64,000 nt of DNA from Methylobacillus sp. (GTDB lineage Bacteria > Pseudomonadota > Gammaproteobacteria > Burkholderiales > Methylophilaceae): contig JAITML010000032.1 of the NCBI GenBank assembly GCA_031277395.1, positions 57,754-121,753 of the forward strand. The letters run 5' to 3'. The notes under the pieces are model-generated. The model was given only the letters and a program-made list of their open reading frames with translations. It searched no databases and was not told where the DNA came from. Of the stretch, positions 31,983 to 43,569 are shown one piece after another. Position 1 is the stretch's first letter, and every line of letters starts with the position of its first letter. The translations under genes were made by a program, and so were the position numbers.

Positions 31983-33445
31983 GGCATGCTGTTCGTGACC
32001 GCAGTGACGCAAAGATGCAAGAGTCCTTGCGGCAGAATTCCGAGCGCGAGCACGGCAAAACCATTGATACCGAGCACCAGTGCAACATCGGATTGCACGA
32101 CGATGGGCGTGTCGTCCTGCGGCTCATCGAAATACATCAGCTTGACGACGCGCAGATAGTAAAATGCGCCGACCGTCGCCATGAGCACGGCGAAGATCAC
32201 GAGACCGACGTGACCCGCTTGCAGCGCGGCTTGCAGCACGGCGAACTTGGCGTCAAACCCTATCGTGGGCGGCACACCCGCCATCGAAAACATCAGCAGC
32301 AACATGACGAAGGCAAGCCTGGGGCTGCGTTTGCTGAGGCCTTTGAAATCATCCAGATTGTCCGCTTCAAATCCCTTGCGCGAAAGCAGCATGATGATGC
32401 CGAACGCGCCCAGCGTCATAATCACATAGGCGGTAATGTAGAACATCGCGTTGGCGATGCCTTCGGGCGTGGCGAAGAAACCGTACAACATGAAACCGAT
32501 GTGCGAAATCGTGGAATAGGCAAGCATGCGCTTGATGTTGGTTTGCGCGATTGCGGCGACGTTGCCGACGATGATGGAGAGCACCGCCATAATCATCAAC
32601 ATGCCCTGCCAGTCTGCGGCCATCTCGTGCAATCCCTGCACCAGCAATCTGACCGCAAAGGCGAACGCGGCGAACTTGGGGAAGGAACCGACAAGCATGG
32701 TCACGGCAGTCGGCGCGCCGTGGTAAACATCCGGTATCCACATCTGGAACGGCACCGCACCGAGCTTGAAGGCGATGCCCGCGACCACGAACACGAGACC
32801 AAGGATGAGCATGGCCTTGTCCGGCGTGGTGCCAAGTGTGGCGATATTTTGCGTATCCAGCGATTGATTGATGTAGGCGATATCCAGTGTGCCGGTTGCA
32901 CCGTAAATCATGGACATGCCGTAGAGCAACATGCCGGATGCGAGCGCACCCAGCACAAAGTATTTCATCGCGGCTTCCGTCGCACGCGGGTTTTCGCGGT
33001 CGAGCGCGACCAGCGAATAGAGACACAGCGAAAGCAACTCCAGCCCCATGTAGAGCGTGATGAAGTTGTGGCCGGAAACCATGATCATGGTGCCAAGCAC
33101 GGCGAACAAGGTGAGCGCAAAAAATTCGCCGCGATACATGCCGCGCAACGCAATGTAACTGCGCGAATAAACCATCGCCACGAATGCGCCGAGATAGATC
33201 ATGAGCTTGAGCACATCACCAAATGGATCGCGCACAAACAAGCCGTGGAAGGCCGATTCCGTCGTGCCGTACGTGGCGAGGGTGAGATAACCCGCACCGA
33301 CCAGCGTAAGCAGCGTCAGCATATAGCTGATATAGCGTGTACGGTCGCTCAGCATCAGATCGAACAGCAGCACGACAATGCCCATGCTCAGCACGAAGAT
33401 TTCCGGCAACGCAGCAAAAAGGTCAAAAACAGGAAAATTCATCAT
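31979..33445 (-). CDS. nuoN: NADH-quinone oxidoreductase subunit N
   Basis: A 488-residue antiporter-like membrane subunit of complex I, one of three proton-pumping units. It has the Mrp/NuoL/M/N core (LYMGLELLSLCLYSLVALDRENPRATEAAMKYFVLGALASGMLLYGMSMIYG, FKLGAVPFQMWIPDVYHGAPTAVTMLVGSFPK, MLAYSTISHIGFMLYG) with the key Lys and Glu in membrane helices. Start overlaps nuoM by ATGA. Confidence 0.95.
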   Translation of the reverse strand: MMNFPVFDLFAALPEIFVLSMGIVVLLFDLMLSDRTRYISYMLTLLTLVGAGYLTLATYGTTESAFHGLFVRDPFGDVLKLMIYLGAFVAMVYSRSYIALRGMYRGEFFALTLFAVLGTMIMVSGHNFITLYMGLELLSLCLYSLVALDRENPRATEAAMKYFVLGALASGMLLYGMSMIYGATGTLDIAYINQSLDTQNIATLGTTPDKAMLILGLVFVVAGIAFKLGAVPFQMWIPDVYHGAPTAVTMLVGSFPKFAAFAFAVRLLVQGLHEMAADWQGMLMIMAVLSIIVGNVAAIAQTNIKRMLAYSTISHIGFMLYGFFATPEGIANAMFYITAYVIMTLGAFGIIMLLSRKGFEADNLDDFKGLSKRSPRLAFVMLLLMFSMAGVPPTIGFDAKFAVLQAALQAGHVGLVIFAVLMATVGAFYYLRVVKLMYFDEPQDDTPIVVQSDVALVLGINGFAVLALGILPQGLLHLCVTAVTNSMP

Positions 33446-34944
33446 GGTGCTCCGCCTGGAATCTTGCTGAGCGCGAGGTGTTGCAGCAACTGGTTCACGG
33501 TGGCATGCGTCATTTCCGTGATCGGCTGCGGATAAACACCGAAGCCTATGACCAGCACGGCAAGCACGGCCAGTATGAGAAATTCGCGCTTGTTGAGATC
33601 GAGCAGCTCAGCCACATGCTTGTGCGTCACACCGCCGAAATACACACGCTTGACCATCCATAATGTATATGCCGCGCCAAGGATAAGCGTGATCGCGGCG
33701 CAGAATCCGTACCAGAAATTGGCCTGAATCGCGCCCAGAATCACCATGAACTCGCCCACGAAACCGGAGGTACCGGGCAAGCCTGCGTTCGCCATCGCAA
33801 ACAACACCGCGAATGCGGCGAACACGGGCATGGTGTTGACCACGCCGCCGTAATCCGCGATCTGGCGCGAATGCACGCGGTCATACAACACGCCCACGCA
33901 CAGGAACAAGGCGCCGGAGACGAAACCGTGCGAGATCATCTGTACGATGCCGCCTTCCATGCCAAGCGGGTTGAAGATGAACAGGCCGAGCGTGACGAAT
34001 CCCATGTGCGAGATTGACGAATAGGCGATGAGTTTTTTCATGTCCTGCTGCACCAGCGCAACAAAGGCGATATACACCACGGCGATAAGCGACAGCACGA
34101 TCATCGGCATCGCAAGTTCCTGCGCGGCATCCGGCGCAATCGGCATGGCGTAGCGCAGGAAGCCGTAAGCACCTAGTTTGAGCATGATGGCCGCCAGCAC
34201 CACGGAGCCGCCAGTGGGCGCTTCCACATGCGCGTCCGGCAACCAGGTATGCACCGGCCACATTGGAATCTTGACCGCGAATGCCATGAAGAAAGCGCCG
34301 AAAATCAGCATCTGCGCCGTCAGCGACAGTGGCAATGCGTGGAAGTCGATGATTTCAAAACTGTGTGTCTGGTGATACAGATAAATGAACGCCACCAGCA
34401 TGAGCAGCGAGCCAAGCAGCGTGTAGAGGAAGAACTTGATGGTCGCATACACGCGATTGGGGCCGCCCCAGACGCCGATCACAAGGAACATCGGGATCAG
34501 CATCGCCTCCCAGAACATATAGAACAAAATGCCGTCCAGCGCGGAGAACACGCCTATCATGAGGCCGGACATGATAAGGAAAGCCGCCATGTATTGCGCG
34601 ACACGCTTCTGTATCACTTCCCAACCCGCAATCACGACTATCATGGTGGTAAAGCTCGTGAGCAATATCAACGGCACCGCAATGCCATCGACACCGAGGT
34701 GATAGTTGATGCTGAACACGGGGATCCATGCGTACGTTTCCTGCATCTGGAAGCCGCCGTTGCTCATGTCGAAATGCGTGTAGAGCGGCAAGGTGGCGAT
34801 AAAGCCCGCGATGCTGCCGAACAAGGCGAGCCAGCGCGTCAGCGTCGGGCGGCTGTCGCTGCCGAGCACGAGCACGAAAACACCTGCCACAATGGGCACC
34901 CAGATGGACAGGCTGATAATATGGGATTCAAACATGCCGGTCAT
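33442..34944 (-). CDS. nuoM: NADH-quinone oxidoreductase subunit M
   Basis: A 500-residue antiporter-like subunit. Core segments: LFYMFWEAMLIPMFLVIGVWGG, FAVKIPMWPVHTWLPDAHVEAPTGGSVVLAAIMLKLGAYGFLRY, KKLIAYSSISHMGFVTLGLF and GLPGTSGFVGEFMVILGA. The TWLPDAHVEAP loop marks the proton channel. It overlaps nuoL and nuoN by a few nt. Confidence 0.96.
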   Translation of the reverse strand: MTGMFESHIISLSIWVPIVAGVFVLVLGSDSRPTLTRWLALFGSIAGFIATLPLYTHFDMSNGGFQMQETYAWIPVFSINYHLGVDGIAVPLILLTSFTTMIVVIAGWEVIQKRVAQYMAAFLIMSGLMIGVFSALDGILFYMFWEAMLIPMFLVIGVWGGPNRVYATIKFFLYTLLGSLLMLVAFIYLYHQTHSFEIIDFHALPLSLTAQMLIFGAFFMAFAVKIPMWPVHTWLPDAHVEAPTGGSVVLAAIMLKLGAYGFLRYAMPIAPDAAQELAMPMIVLSLIAVVYIAFVALVQQDMKKLIAYSSISHMGFVTLGLFIFNPLGMEGGIVQMISHGFVSGALFLCVGVLYDRVHSRQIADYGGVVNTMPVFAAFAVLFAMANAGLPGTSGFVGEFMVILGAIQANFWYGFCAAITLILGAAYTLWMVKRVYFGGVTHKHVAELLDLNKREFLILAVLAVLVIGFGVYPQPITEMTHATVNQLLQHLALSKIPGGAP

Positions 34945-36959
34945 CTCGCCATAAACCAGGTCAGCAACGCCAACGCGCCGATAATCATCGCGAAGGCGTA
35001 GTGGTAGATCAATCCCGATTGCAGCCGGCGTATCTCGCCCGCAAAGCGGCCAATTGAATGCGCGAGACCATTGACGAAACCGTCAATGATCTGCACGTCA
35101 CCGATCTTCCACAACAGATTGCCGACACAGCGTGCGCCGCCCGCGAAGAATTTCACGTAGAACGCATCGAAGTAATATTTGTTGTCCAGCACGCGGTAAA
35201 TCCGATGGAACTGCGCTTGTATCGCAGCCGGAAAGTCGGGGCGCACAAGATAGAGATACCACGCGCTGGCGATACCAGCGATTGCAAGCCAGAACGGTAG
35301 TTGCATCATGCCATGCAGCATGAACTCGAACCAGCCGTGAAACTCTGTGCCAATATGCTGCAGCACGTCATGCTCGGGTCGCACTGTGATTGCGTTACCG
35401 AAAAAGCTGCCGAACAACATGGGCTTGATGTACAACAAGCCGGCGATAACAGACGGAATCGCGAGCAGAATGAGCGGCAAGGTCACCACCCAGGGCGATT
35501 CCCTGGGCTTTTCACCGGGGGCGAGGCCGTGGTGCTCGTCATCATGGTCATCACTATGGTCATCATCGTGATGTTCCTCATGCGCGTGACCGAAACGTTC
35601 CTTGCCGTGGAACGCGAGGAACAACAGACGGAAACTGTAAAACGCGGTCACGAACACACCTGCCATCACTGCAAAATACGCGAGGCCCGCGCCCGGCGTA
35701 TGCGATACGCCCACCGCTTCTATGATCGCGTCCTTGGAAAAGAATCCGGCGAACGGCGGAATCCCGGCCAGCGCGAGCGAGCCTATCACCGCGGTGATAT
35801 ATGTCACGGGCAGATATTTGCGCAGCCCGCCCATGCGCCGCAAATCCTGATCGTGGTGCATCGCGATAATCACCGAGCCCGCGCCGAGGAACAGGAGCGC
35901 CTTGAAAAAAGCGTGTGTCATGAGATGGAAAATTGCCGCCGAGTACGCGGACACGCCGAGCGCCACCGTCATGTATCCAAGCTGCGAAAGCGTGGAATAG
36001 GCAACCACACGCTTGATGTCGTTCTGGATGATGCCGAGGAAGGCCATAAGCAGCGCGGTAATCGCGCCTATGACCAGCACAAAGGAAAGCGCAGTGGTCG
36101 AAAGCTCATACAACGGCGACATGCGCGCCACCATGAAAATACCGGCGGTCACCATGGTCGCAGCGTGAATCAGCGCGGAAATCGGTGTGGGGCCTTCCAT
36201 CGAGTCCGGCAGCCAGACATGCAGCGGCACTTGCGCCGATTTACCCATTGCGCCGATGAACAGCAGTATGCAGATCACCGTTAGCAGCGACCACTCCAAA
36301 CCGGGAATGAGCGTGACCGTCACGTCCGTGAACTGCGGCGCGACCAGAAACACCGAGGCGTAGTCCAGACTTTCAAAGCAGTACAGTATCAGGCCGATGC
36401 CGAGCAAAAAGCCGAAATCGCCCACGCGGTTGACAAGGAAAGCCTTGAGGTTGGCGTAAATCGCGGTCGGGCGCTTGAACCAGAAACCAATCAACAGATA
36501 GGAGACCAGACCCACTGCTTCCCAGCCGAAGAACAGTTGCATGAAATTGTTGCTCATCACCAGCATGAGCATGGAGAAAGTGAACAGCGAAATGTAACTG
36601 AAGAAACGGCTGTAACCCGGATCGTCGCGCATGTAACCTATGGTGTAAATGTGCACCATGAGCGAGACAAAAGTGACAACGACCATCATCATCGCGGAGA
36701 GCTGGTCGATGAGGAAACCAACCTCGAAGCGGATATTGCCGCTGGTGAGCCAGGTATAAATCGTATCGTTGAAGGGAGGAGCTGCGCCCTTCAATATATC
36801 GAGCAGCACTCCCACCGACAGCCCGAAGGAAACCGCAACGGCGGCGATTGTGAGCACGTGCGCGGTGGAACGCGGCAGTTTGCGCCCGAACAAGCCGACC
36901 ACCACCGCCGCGAACAACGGCAGCAACGGAATCAACAAATAAATGGTTTTCATGCCCAT
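34941..36959 (-). CDS. nuoL: NADH-quinone oxidoreductase subunit L
   Basis: A 672-residue subunit (670 if started at the second Met). Core: QLFFGWEAVGLVSYLLIGFWFKRPTAIYANLKAFLVNRVGDFGFLLG, GKSAQVPLHVWLPDSMEGPTPISALIHAATMVTAG, KRVVAYSTLSQLGYMTVALG. A His/Asp-rich cytoplasmic insert (GHAHEEHHDDDHSDDHDDEHH, ~480-500) is a notable local feature. The C-terminal part forms the long lateral helix joining the pump subunits. Confidence 0.95.
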   Translation of the reverse strand: MGMKTIYLLIPLLPLFAAVVVGLFGRKLPRSTAHVLTIAAVAVSFGLSVGVLLDILKGAAPPFNDTIYTWLTSGNIRFEVGFLIDQLSAMMMVVVTFVSLMVHIYTIGYMRDDPGYSRFFSYISLFTFSMLMLVMSNNFMQLFFGWEAVGLVSYLLIGFWFKRPTAIYANLKAFLVNRVGDFGFLLGIGLILYCFESLDYASVFLVAPQFTDVTVTLIPGLEWSLLTVICILLFIGAMGKSAQVPLHVWLPDSMEGPTPISALIHAATMVTAGIFMVARMSPLYELSTTALSFVLVIGAITALLMAFLGIIQNDIKRVVAYSTLSQLGYMTVALGVSAYSAAIFHLMTHAFFKALLFLGAGSVIIAMHHDQDLRRMGGLRKYLPVTYITAVIGSLALAGIPPFAGFFSKDAIIEAVGVSHTPGAGLAYFAVMAGVFVTAFYSFRLLFLAFHGKERFGHAHEEHHDDDHSDDHDDEHHGLAPGEKPRESPWVVTLPLILLAIPSVIAGLLYIKPMLFGSFFGNAITVRPEHDVLQHIGTEFHGWFEFMLHGMMQLPFWLAIAGIASAWYLYLVRPDFPAAIQAQFHRIYRVLDNKYYFDAFYVKFFAGGARCVGNLLWKIGDVQIIDGFVNGLAHSIGRFAGEIRRLQSGLIYHYAFAMIIGALALLTWFMAR

Positions 36960-36969
36960 GATTGCTGCA

Positions 36970-37278
36970 TCAGCCCTTCAAACTCTTCATGTCTTCCACA
37001 TCTATGGTTTTCAAATTACGGAACAGCAACACAAGAATCGCAAGCCCTATCGCCGACTCCGCCGCTGCCACGGTCAAAATAAAGAACACGAACACCTGTC
37101 CCGCCATATCGTTCAGATAATGCGAAAACGCGATGAAATTCATGTTTACCGCAAGCAGCATCAACTCGATCGCCATGAGCAGGATGATGATGTTCTTGCG
37201 ATTGAGAAAAATGCCAACCACGCTGATTGCAAACAGCAACGAGCCAAGGATGAGGTAATGCGAAAGGCCGACGCTCAT
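36970..37278 (-). CDS. nuoK: NADH-quinone oxidoreductase subunit K
   Basis: A 102-residue membrane subunit with three helices: [47 protein letters not shown] (with Glu in the proton path) and [26 protein letters not shown]. Normal length. Confidence 0.96.
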   Translation of the reverse strand: MSVGLSHYLILGSLLFAISVVGIFLNRKNIIILLMAIELMLLAVNMNFIAFSHYLNDMAGQVFVFFILTVAAAESAIGLAILVLLFRNLKTIDVEDMKSLKG

Positions 37279-37892
37279 GTTTTTTCTCCTTCAACAGGCG
37301 CATCTTTTTCGACGGGCATATTCACCATGCGGATGCGATCGGCGCGCTTGACGTGTATCTGATCTGCGGGATCGATGCGCTTGGCATTGGCGCGACGGCG
37401 CAACGTGAGCGCGATTGCCGCGACAATGGCCACCAGCAACACCACAGCGGCAATTTCAAACGGGAGAACGTAATCGGTGTAAAGCAGATTCCCCAACGCG
37501 GCGGTGTTGCTGTAATTCGCGTCATGCGTGGCCGGAACCAGTCCGCCAAATTTTTTGCTGACCAGTATCATTACCATCTCGGCAAAAATCAGTCCGCCCA
37601 CAATGAGCGCGGGAATGATTGCGTCCCAGAAATTTTTGCGCAGTTGTTCCAGATTGATGTCCAGCATCATCACCACGAACAGGAACAACACCATCACTGC
37701 GCCGACGTAGACCATTACCAGCGCGATGGCGAGAAACTCGGCTTCCAGCAGCAGCCAGATTCCGGCAGCAGTGAAAAACGCGAGCACAAGAAACAGGGCG
37801 GCATGTACCGGGTTGCGTGCGGTAATCACGCGCAGGCCGGCGAATACGAGTATCGCCGCCAGCACATAAAACACGACATCCTGAAATATCAT
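37275..37892 (-). CDS. nuoJ: NADH-quinone oxidoreductase subunit J
   Basis: A 205-residue membrane subunit ([78 protein letters not shown]). The start at 37892 is favoured because AAGGG lies 6 nt before it; ATG 37898 is the alternative. The conserved [12 protein letters not shown] helix supports the call. Confidence 0.95.
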   Translation of the reverse strand: MIFQDVVFYVLAAILVFAGLRVITARNPVHAALFLVLAFFTAAGIWLLLEAEFLAIALVMVYVGAVMVLFLFVVMMLDINLEQLRKNFWDAIIPALIVGGLIFAEMVMILVSKKFGGLVPATHDANYSNTAALGNLLYTDYVLPFEIAAVVLLVAIVAAIALTLRRRANAKRIDPADQIHVKRADRIRMVNMPVEKDAPVEGEKT

Positions 37893-37901
37893 CGCCATCC
37901 C

Positions 37902-38393
37902 TTACCTGTACTTTGCATCCGTTGCGCGATCTTCCGCAATCTGCTGTTCATGCTTGTCGCCCACAGCCAGCAACATGGGCTTGGTATATAAAAGATCACC
38001 GCGCTTTTCGCCGTGATAATCGAATATGCGTGTTTCCACGATGGAATCGACAGGGCAGGATTCCTCGCAAAAACCGCAAAATATGCACTTGGTGAGATCA
38101 ATGTCATAGCGCGTGGTGCGGCGTGTACCGTCGTCACGCTGATCGGATTCTATCGTGATCGCCATCGCGGGGCATACCGCCTCGCACAGCTTGCAGGCGA
38201 TGCAACGCTCTTCGCCATTCGGATAGCGGCGCAGCGCATGCAATCCGCGGAAACGCGGACTCATGGGCGTGCGTTCCTCGGGATATTGCACCGTGACTTT
38301 GCGCCGGAAAAAATAACGCCCGGTCAGCGACATGCCCTTGAGCAACTCCAGCAACATGAGGCTGGAGAACAGATCTTTTATGCGTGTGATCAT
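37902..38393 (-). CDS. nuoI: NADH-quinone oxidoreductase subunit I (ferredoxin type)
   Basis: A 163-residue peripheral subunit with two 4Fe-4S motifs, [12 protein letters not shown] and [12 protein letters not shown], clusters N6a and N6b on the electron path to quinone. The N-terminal helix ([33 protein letters not shown]) touches the membrane. Length is typical for betaproteobacteria. Confidence 0.96.
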   Translation of the reverse strand: MITRIKDLFSSLMLLELLKGMSLTGRYFFRRKVTVQYPEERTPMSPRFRGLHALRRYPNGEERCIACKLCEAVCPAMAITIESDQRDDGTRRTTRYDIDLTKCIFCGFCEESCPVDSIVETRIFDYHGEKRGDLLYTKPMLLAVGDKHEQQIAEDRATDAKYR

Positions 38394-38406
38394 GTTTTCT
38401 CCTTTC

Positions 38407-39441
38407 TCAATGGAACAGATATGCCCAGCGGGTTTGCATCATCGCGCCGACGACCACGATCCACACCAGCGTAACCGGAATGAATACCTTCCAGCCGAGG
38501 CGCATGATCTGGTCATAGCGATAACGCGGGAACGTGGCGCGCAACCAGATCACGAAAAACAGCATCACGGTGATCTTGAGCGCGAGCCACAGAAAACTGT
38601 CCGGCAACAGCGACGGCAGAGGCGACAGCCAGCCGCCGAGGAACATGGTGGCGGCAAGCGTGGCGACCAATATCATGTTGGCGTATTCCGCGAGGAAGAA
38701 CACCGCAAACGCCATGCCGGAATATTCCACATGGAAACCCGCGACGATTTCCGATTCGCCTTCCGCCACGTCAAACGGCGCGCGATTGGTTTCGGCTACC
38801 GCGCTGATGAAATAGACGATGAATAACGGGAACAGCGGAATGAAATACCAGTGCCAGAATCCGCCCGCCTGCCCCTGCACGATCTGGCCGAGATTAAGGC
38901 TGTTCGCGCACATGAGCACGCCCACAAGCGCGAAGCCCATCGCGATTTCGTAGGAGACGATTTGCGCCGCGCTGCGCAGCGAGCCGAGGAAGGCATATTT
39001 GGAGTTGGATGCCCAACCCGCGATGATGACGCCATACACGCCGATGGAAGTCATCGCAAGAATGTACAACAGGCCGGCATCAATATCCGCCAACACCAGA
39101 TTGAGGTCAAACGGAATCACCGCCCAGGCTGCGAGCGCAGGAGCGAATACAAGTACGGGCGCGAGCAGAAACAGGAATTTGTTGGCTGCCGTCGGCAGTA
39201 TGATTTCCTTGAACAGCAGTTTCACGCCATCGGCAATCGGCTGCAACAAACCGTAATAGCCGACCCGATTCGGGCCGATGCGGACTTGCATGAAGCCGAT
39301 GACTTTACGTTCAAACAATGTGAGATAAGCCACGCCTATCATCAGCGGAGCGATGATCGCGATGATTTTCGCCAAGCCCCAAACCACCGGCCAGAGCGGG
39401 CCGAAAAATTGTTGCAGCATGTTGAGCAGATCCGTCATCAT
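38407..39441 (-). CDS. nuoH: NADH-quinone oxidoreductase subunit H
   Basis: A 344-residue membrane subunit at the quinone site: [58 protein letters not shown] region and [28 protein letters not shown]. Start at 39441 overlaps nuoG's end (ATGATG). Confidence 0.96.
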   Translation of the reverse strand: MMTDLLNMLQQFFGPLWPVVWGLAKIIAIIAPLMIGVAYLTLFERKVIGFMQVRIGPNRVGYYGLLQPIADGVKLLFKEIILPTAANKFLFLLAPVLVFAPALAAWAVIPFDLNLVLADIDAGLLYILAMTSIGVYGVIIAGWASNSKYAFLGSLRSAAQIVSYEIAMGFALVGVLMCANSLNLGQIVQGQAGGFWHWYFIPLFPLFIVYFISAVAETNRAPFDVAEGESEIVAGFHVEYSGMAFAVFFLAEYANMILVATLAATMFLGGWLSPLPSLLPDSFLWLALKITVMLFFVIWLRATFPRYRYDQIMRLGWKVFIPVTLVWIVVVGAMMQTRWAYLFH

Positions 39442-41828
39442 GCCTTCTCCACTGTAAGCTCGCCGTAGAGGTCGCCCAGCGTCGCCGTTTCGGCGCACAC
39501 CGGAACACGCACGCAAGAATCATATGCGCATTCATCCAGACGCACCGGCAGAACAACCGATGCTCCGGCCTGCGTCACGCGCGCCTGATCGCCTTCCTGC
39601 AAACCCAGTTGCCGCAACGTGGCTGCATTCATGGCCGCATAAGCGTAGCCGGTTTTGTGTGTTTTTTGCAGCGCGGGCGCGCGACGCACAATGGCATCAG
39701 ACTGATAAAGCGGTACTTCACCGATGCGTTGCAGCACACCTTTCTTGACTACCTGCACATTGACTTCGATCAGATGACGCAGATTGTTGTTGAGACGTTC
39801 CCACACGAATTTTGACGGGCGTTGGCCCGCGAGGATTTCATCCTTGACCTGTTCGCTGCTGTCGTAATCGAAACCCTGCAAATCAAGCAGATTGCCGAGC
39901 ACACGCAACACCTTCCAGCCCGGACGGCATTCGCCCTGCGGCGGCACGGCGGCGGCGAAACTTTGCACACGCCCTTCCATGCTTGTAAAGGTACCGGAGG
40001 TTTCGGTGAACGGCGCAATCGGCAACAGTACATCCGCATCGCGCAAGGCGTCGGATTTGTACGCAGTCAGCGCGATCACGCAGCCCGCCTGCTTGAGCGC
40101 CGCGTTCACAAGTTGTGCATTGTGACAATCCAGTTCCGGCTCGATGTTGACGAGCATATAAGCCGAACGCGGGTTTTCGAGCATGGTGCGCGCATTCAGC
40201 GCATCCGGCTGAGGCTGCACTTTGGCCAAGCCCAGACCGACGCGATTCGCGCCATCGGAGAGAATGCCAAAGGTCGCGCCGCACAGCGCGGAAATCGCTT
40301 CGGCCAAACTGTAAATCTCGGAATAGCGCGGATGATGCTGCGCGATGTTGCCGAGGAAAACGCCGCTTCTGGGGCTGATAAGCGCGTAATTCTTGCCCAG
40401 CCCGGCGAGGCTTTCCGCCATCACCTGCGCGCTGTCCCCCACCGTCACGCTATCCAGCAACTTGCTCAACGCAGGGGGCAGGCGCAACGACAGACGCTGC
40501 AAGCCGGACATGGCTTTAAGAATCTGCAACAGCACGTTGACCATGTCGTTGGGCGAGCAGATGGCCTTGTGCGCGACCGGCATGAGCGGATCGTCGTCAA
40601 GCGGATTGATCAGCGACAATTCCGCGCTGTTGAATTTGACCGCGTGACGCAGACGATGCGCGAGCAAGGGATGCTCGTTACGCAGATTGCTGCCTATCAC
40701 GAGCACGCGATCCATCACCTGCAAATCCGGGATGTTGCAACCCATCCATGCCGTGCCCTGAAACTCGCTGTCCAGGCGGAAATCATGGCGACGCAGACGA
40801 TGATCGACATTGCCGGAACCGAGTCCGTGCGCGATTTTGCGTGTGAGATAGCCCTCTTCCATGGTGCTGTTGGGCGATACGAGGAAGCCGATGGCTGCGC
40901 CGCTTTCACGCGCGGCGACTTCCTTCAAGCGGCTCGCGGCAAATTCCAGCGCGCTTTGCCAGTCGGTTTCCACCCATTGCTCGCCGCGCTTCACCATCGG
41001 TACCATAAGGCGGTCGGCGCTGTGCAGACCTTCATACGAATAACGGTCGCGGTCTGAAATCCAGCATTCGTTGATGCTTTCCTTCTCGCGCGGCAACACG
41101 CGCATCACGCGGTTGTTTTTCACATGCACTTCCAGCTGCGAGCCCAGCGCGTCATGCGGCGCGATGGAAGGACGACGAATCAGCTCCCAACTGCGCGCGG
41201 TATAGCGGAAAGGCTTGGATGTGAGCGCGCCCACGGGACACAAATCAATGATGTTACCCGAGAGTTCGGAGGTGACGCTTTTGTCCACATAGGCCGAAAT
41301 CTCGGCGTGCTCGCCGCGATGAAGCAGCCCCAGTTCCATCATGCCTCCGACTTCCTTGAGGAAGCGGACACAGCGTGTGCACTGGATGCAACGCGTCATG
41401 TCGGTGGCAACGAGTGGGCCAATGTTCTTGTTGAGCACCACGCGCTTTTCTTCCGCGTAACGCGAAGCCGGCGCGCCGTAGGCCACAGCAATATCCTGCA
41501 AATCGCACTCACCTCCCTGGTCGCAGATCGGGCAATCGAGCGGATGGTTGATGAGCAGAAACTCCATCACACTCTTTTGCGCATCGACGGCGGCCTTGGA
41601 GTGCGTGAAAATTTTCATGCCTTCGCTCACCGGCGTCGCGCATGCGGGCAGTGGCTTGTTGAAATTTTCGACCTGCACGAGGCACATGCGGCAGTTGGCC
41701 GCGACGGACAATTTCTTGTGGTAGCAGAAACGCGGAATGGCAATGCCGAGCTTGTCTGCGGCATCAATGATGGTCGTTCCGGGATCAACTTGCGCCGGCT
41801 TGCCGTCGATTTCGATATTCACGCTCAT
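39438..41828 (-). CDS. nuoG: NADH-quinone oxidoreductase subunit G
   Basis: A 796-residue iron-sulfur subunit. The N-terminal part binds a 2Fe-2S cluster ([29 protein letters not shown]) and 4Fe-4S clusters ([15 protein letters not shown] with His, and [10 protein letters not shown]). The rest is a molybdopterin-oxidoreductase-like domain without cofactor, as in all NuoG. It overlaps nuoF and nuoH. Confidence 0.96.
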   Translation of the reverse strand: MSVNIEIDGKPAQVDPGTTIIDAADKLGIAIPRFCYHKKLSVAANCRMCLVQVENFNKPLPACATPVSEGMKIFTHSKAAVDAQKSVMEFLLINHPLDCPICDQGGECDLQDIAVAYGAPASRYAEEKRVVLNKNIGPLVATDMTRCIQCTRCVRFLKEVGGMMELGLLHRGEHAEISAYVDKSVTSELSGNIIDLCPVGALTSKPFRYTARSWELIRRPSIAPHDALGSQLEVHVKNNRVMRVLPREKESINECWISDRDRYSYEGLHSADRLMVPMVKRGEQWVETDWQSALEFAASRLKEVAARESGAAIGFLVSPNSTMEEGYLTRKIAHGLGSGNVDHRLRRHDFRLDSEFQGTAWMGCNIPDLQVMDRVLVIGSNLRNEHPLLAHRLRHAVKFNSAELSLINPLDDDPLMPVAHKAICSPNDMVNVLLQILKAMSGLQRLSLRLPPALSKLLDSVTVGDSAQVMAESLAGLGKNYALISPRSGVFLGNIAQHHPRYSEIYSLAEAISALCGATFGILSDGANRVGLGLAKVQPQPDALNARTMLENPRSAYMLVNIEPELDCHNAQLVNAALKQAGCVIALTAYKSDALRDADVLLPIAPFTETSGTFTSMEGRVQSFAAAVPPQGECRPGWKVLRVLGNLLDLQGFDYDSSEQVKDEILAGQRPSKFVWERLNNNLRHLIEVNVQVVKKGVLQRIGEVPLYQSDAIVRRAPALQKTHKTGYAYAAMNAATLRQLGLQEGDQARVTQAGASVVLPVRLDECAYDSCVRVPVCAETATLGDLYGELTVEKA

Positions 41829-43096
41829 TGTCCGGTCACCATGCTCTTGCCGTGTTGAATGTAGTATTCAAACTCGGGGCGGAAATGTTTGATAAAACTC
41901 AGTACCGGTGTGGCTGCCGCGTCGCCCAGCGCGCAGATGGTACGACCGGAAATATTGTTGCTGACATCGCTCAGCAGATTCAGGTCTTCCATCTTCCCCT
42001 TGCCATCGACGATGCGCTTGACCATGCGATACAACCAGCCCGTGCCTTCGCGACACGGCGTGCATTGGCCGCAAGATTCCTCATAGAAGAAATACGACAG
42101 GCGCTTGAGCGTATTCACCATGCAAGTGGAATCGTCCATGACAATCACGGAACCGGCGCCCAGACTGGATCCGGCTTTGGCGAGCCCGTCATAATCCATG
42201 GTCGCGCCCATGATTGCCTCTGCGGGCATCACGGCCGTGGATGGCCCGCCCGGAATCACCGCCTTGAGCTTGCGGCCTTTCCAGATACCACCGCACAATG
42301 CGAGCAATTCGGAGAAGGGCATGCCCATGTTGACTTCGTAATTTCCCGGTTTTTCCACATGGCCGGACACCGCGAACAGTTTCGTGCCGCCCGAATTGGC
42401 GACGCCCATATCCATGAATGCCTGCCCGCCGTGCTGCATGATGTAGGGAATTGATGCGTAGGATTCGGTGTTGTTGACATTGGTCGGCTTGCCGAATACG
42501 CCATAGCTCGCGGGGAACGGCGGCTTGAAACGCGGCTGACCCTTCTTGCCTTCAATGGATTCGATAAGCGCCGTTTCCTCGCCGCAGATGTAAGCGCCGT
42601 AACCATGATGCGCGTAGAGATCAAAGCTGAATTGGGTGCCGAACAGATTTTCGCCGAGGAATCCGGCTGCACGCGCTTCGTCCAGCGCGCGCTCGAACGT
42701 GATGTAATCTTCCCAGATTTCACCGTGAATATAGTTGTAGCCGACGCGCGCGCCCAGCGTCCAGGCGGCGATCGCCATGCCTTCGATAAGCTGGTGCGGG
42801 TTATAGCGCAGGATATCCCTGTCCTTGAATGTTCCCGGCTCGCCTTCGTCGCTGTTGCAGACAAGATATTTGACGCCGTCAAAATAACGCGGCATGAAAC
42901 TCCACTTGAGGCCGGTCGGGAAACCTGCGCCGCCACGTCCGCGCAGACCGGAGGTTTTTACCTGATTGATAATCTCCGCCGCCGGAATTTTTTGGGTCAC
43001 GATGCGCTTCAGCGTGTCGTAGCCGCCTATGCTGCGATAAGTTGCGAGTGACCCCGGGTTGGGCAGATGCAATGTGCGGAAGCAAACCTCGTTCAT
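41825..43096 (-). CDS. nuoF: NADH-quinone oxidoreductase subunit F
   Basis: A 423-residue NADH-binding subunit: [17 protein letters not shown] and [16 protein letters not shown] bind NADH and [30 protein letters not shown] follows, and [14 protein letters not shown] with a later Cys holds the N3 4Fe-4S cluster. Complete. Confidence 0.97.
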   Translation of the reverse strand: MNEVCFRTLHLPNPGSLATYRSIGGYDTLKRIVTQKIPAAEIINQVKTSGLRGRGGAGFPTGLKWSFMPRYFDGVKYLVCNSDEGEPGTFKDRDILRYNPHQLIEGMAIAAWTLGARVGYNYIHGEIWEDYITFERALDEARAAGFLGENLFGTQFSFDLYAHHGYGAYICGEETALIESIEGKKGQPRFKPPFPASYGVFGKPTNVNNTESYASIPYIMQHGGQAFMDMGVANSGGTKLFAVSGHVEKPGNYEVNMGMPFSELLALCGGIWKGRKLKAVIPGGPSTAVMPAEAIMGATMDYDGLAKAGSSLGAGSVIVMDDSTCMVNTLKRLSYFFYEESCGQCTPCREGTGWLYRMVKRIVDGKGKMEDLNLLSDVSNNISGRTICALGDAAATPVLSFIKHFRPEFEYYIQHGKSMVTGQ

Positions 43097-43569
43097 TACT
43101 TGAGGCCCTCCAGAATTTTGTCCACTTTTTCAGGCGTGAGACATTCGCACATGCGTTTGTTATTGACGTGAAACAGCGGCGCGCCGCCGCAAGCGCCCAT
43201 GCACTCGCCTTCCTTTAAGGTAAATCTTCCGTCCGGTGTGGTTTCGTTGAAGTCGATGCCGAGACGTTGCTTGAGATGTCCGACAATCTCGTCCGAACCG
43301 CGCAACATGCAGGAGATATTGGTGCATACCGTGATCTTGTGGCGACCGACCGGTTCCAGCTCGAACATGTTGTAGAAGGTCGCAACTTCAAGCGCGGCAA
43401 TGTCGGGAATGCCGAGATGGCGCGCAACGAAAGAAATCGTATCTTTCGACAGCCAGCCCAGTTCATCCTGCGCGATGCGTAGCGCGGAAATAACCGCCGA
43501 CTGACGGCGATCCGGCGGATACTTGGTCAGTTCCTTGTCGATTTCAGCGATGGACTCAGGGGATAGCAT
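43096..43569 (-). CDS. nuoE: NADH-quinone oxidoreductase subunit E
   Basis: A 157-residue thioredoxin-like subunit with a 2Fe-2S cluster (N1a): ligands in [10 protein letters not shown] and [12 protein letters not shown]. It partners NuoF in NADH oxidation. Stop and start of the flanking genes overlap by one nt. Confidence 0.96.
   Translation of the reverse strand: MLSPESIAEIDKELTKYPPDRRQSAVISALRIAQDELGWLSKDTISFVARHLGIPDIAALEVATFYNMFELEPVGRHKITVCTNISCMLRGSDEIVGHLKQRLGIDFNETTPDGRFTLKEGECMGACGGAPLFHVNNKRMCECLTPEKVDKILEGLK

Noticed and set aside
32015..33535. Long plus-strand frame (506 codons) opposite nuoN
   Set aside because: A shadow of nuoN caused by GC-biased third positions; His/Arg/Gln-rich, no domain, no ribosome site, and the opposite strand holds the complete conserved NuoN.
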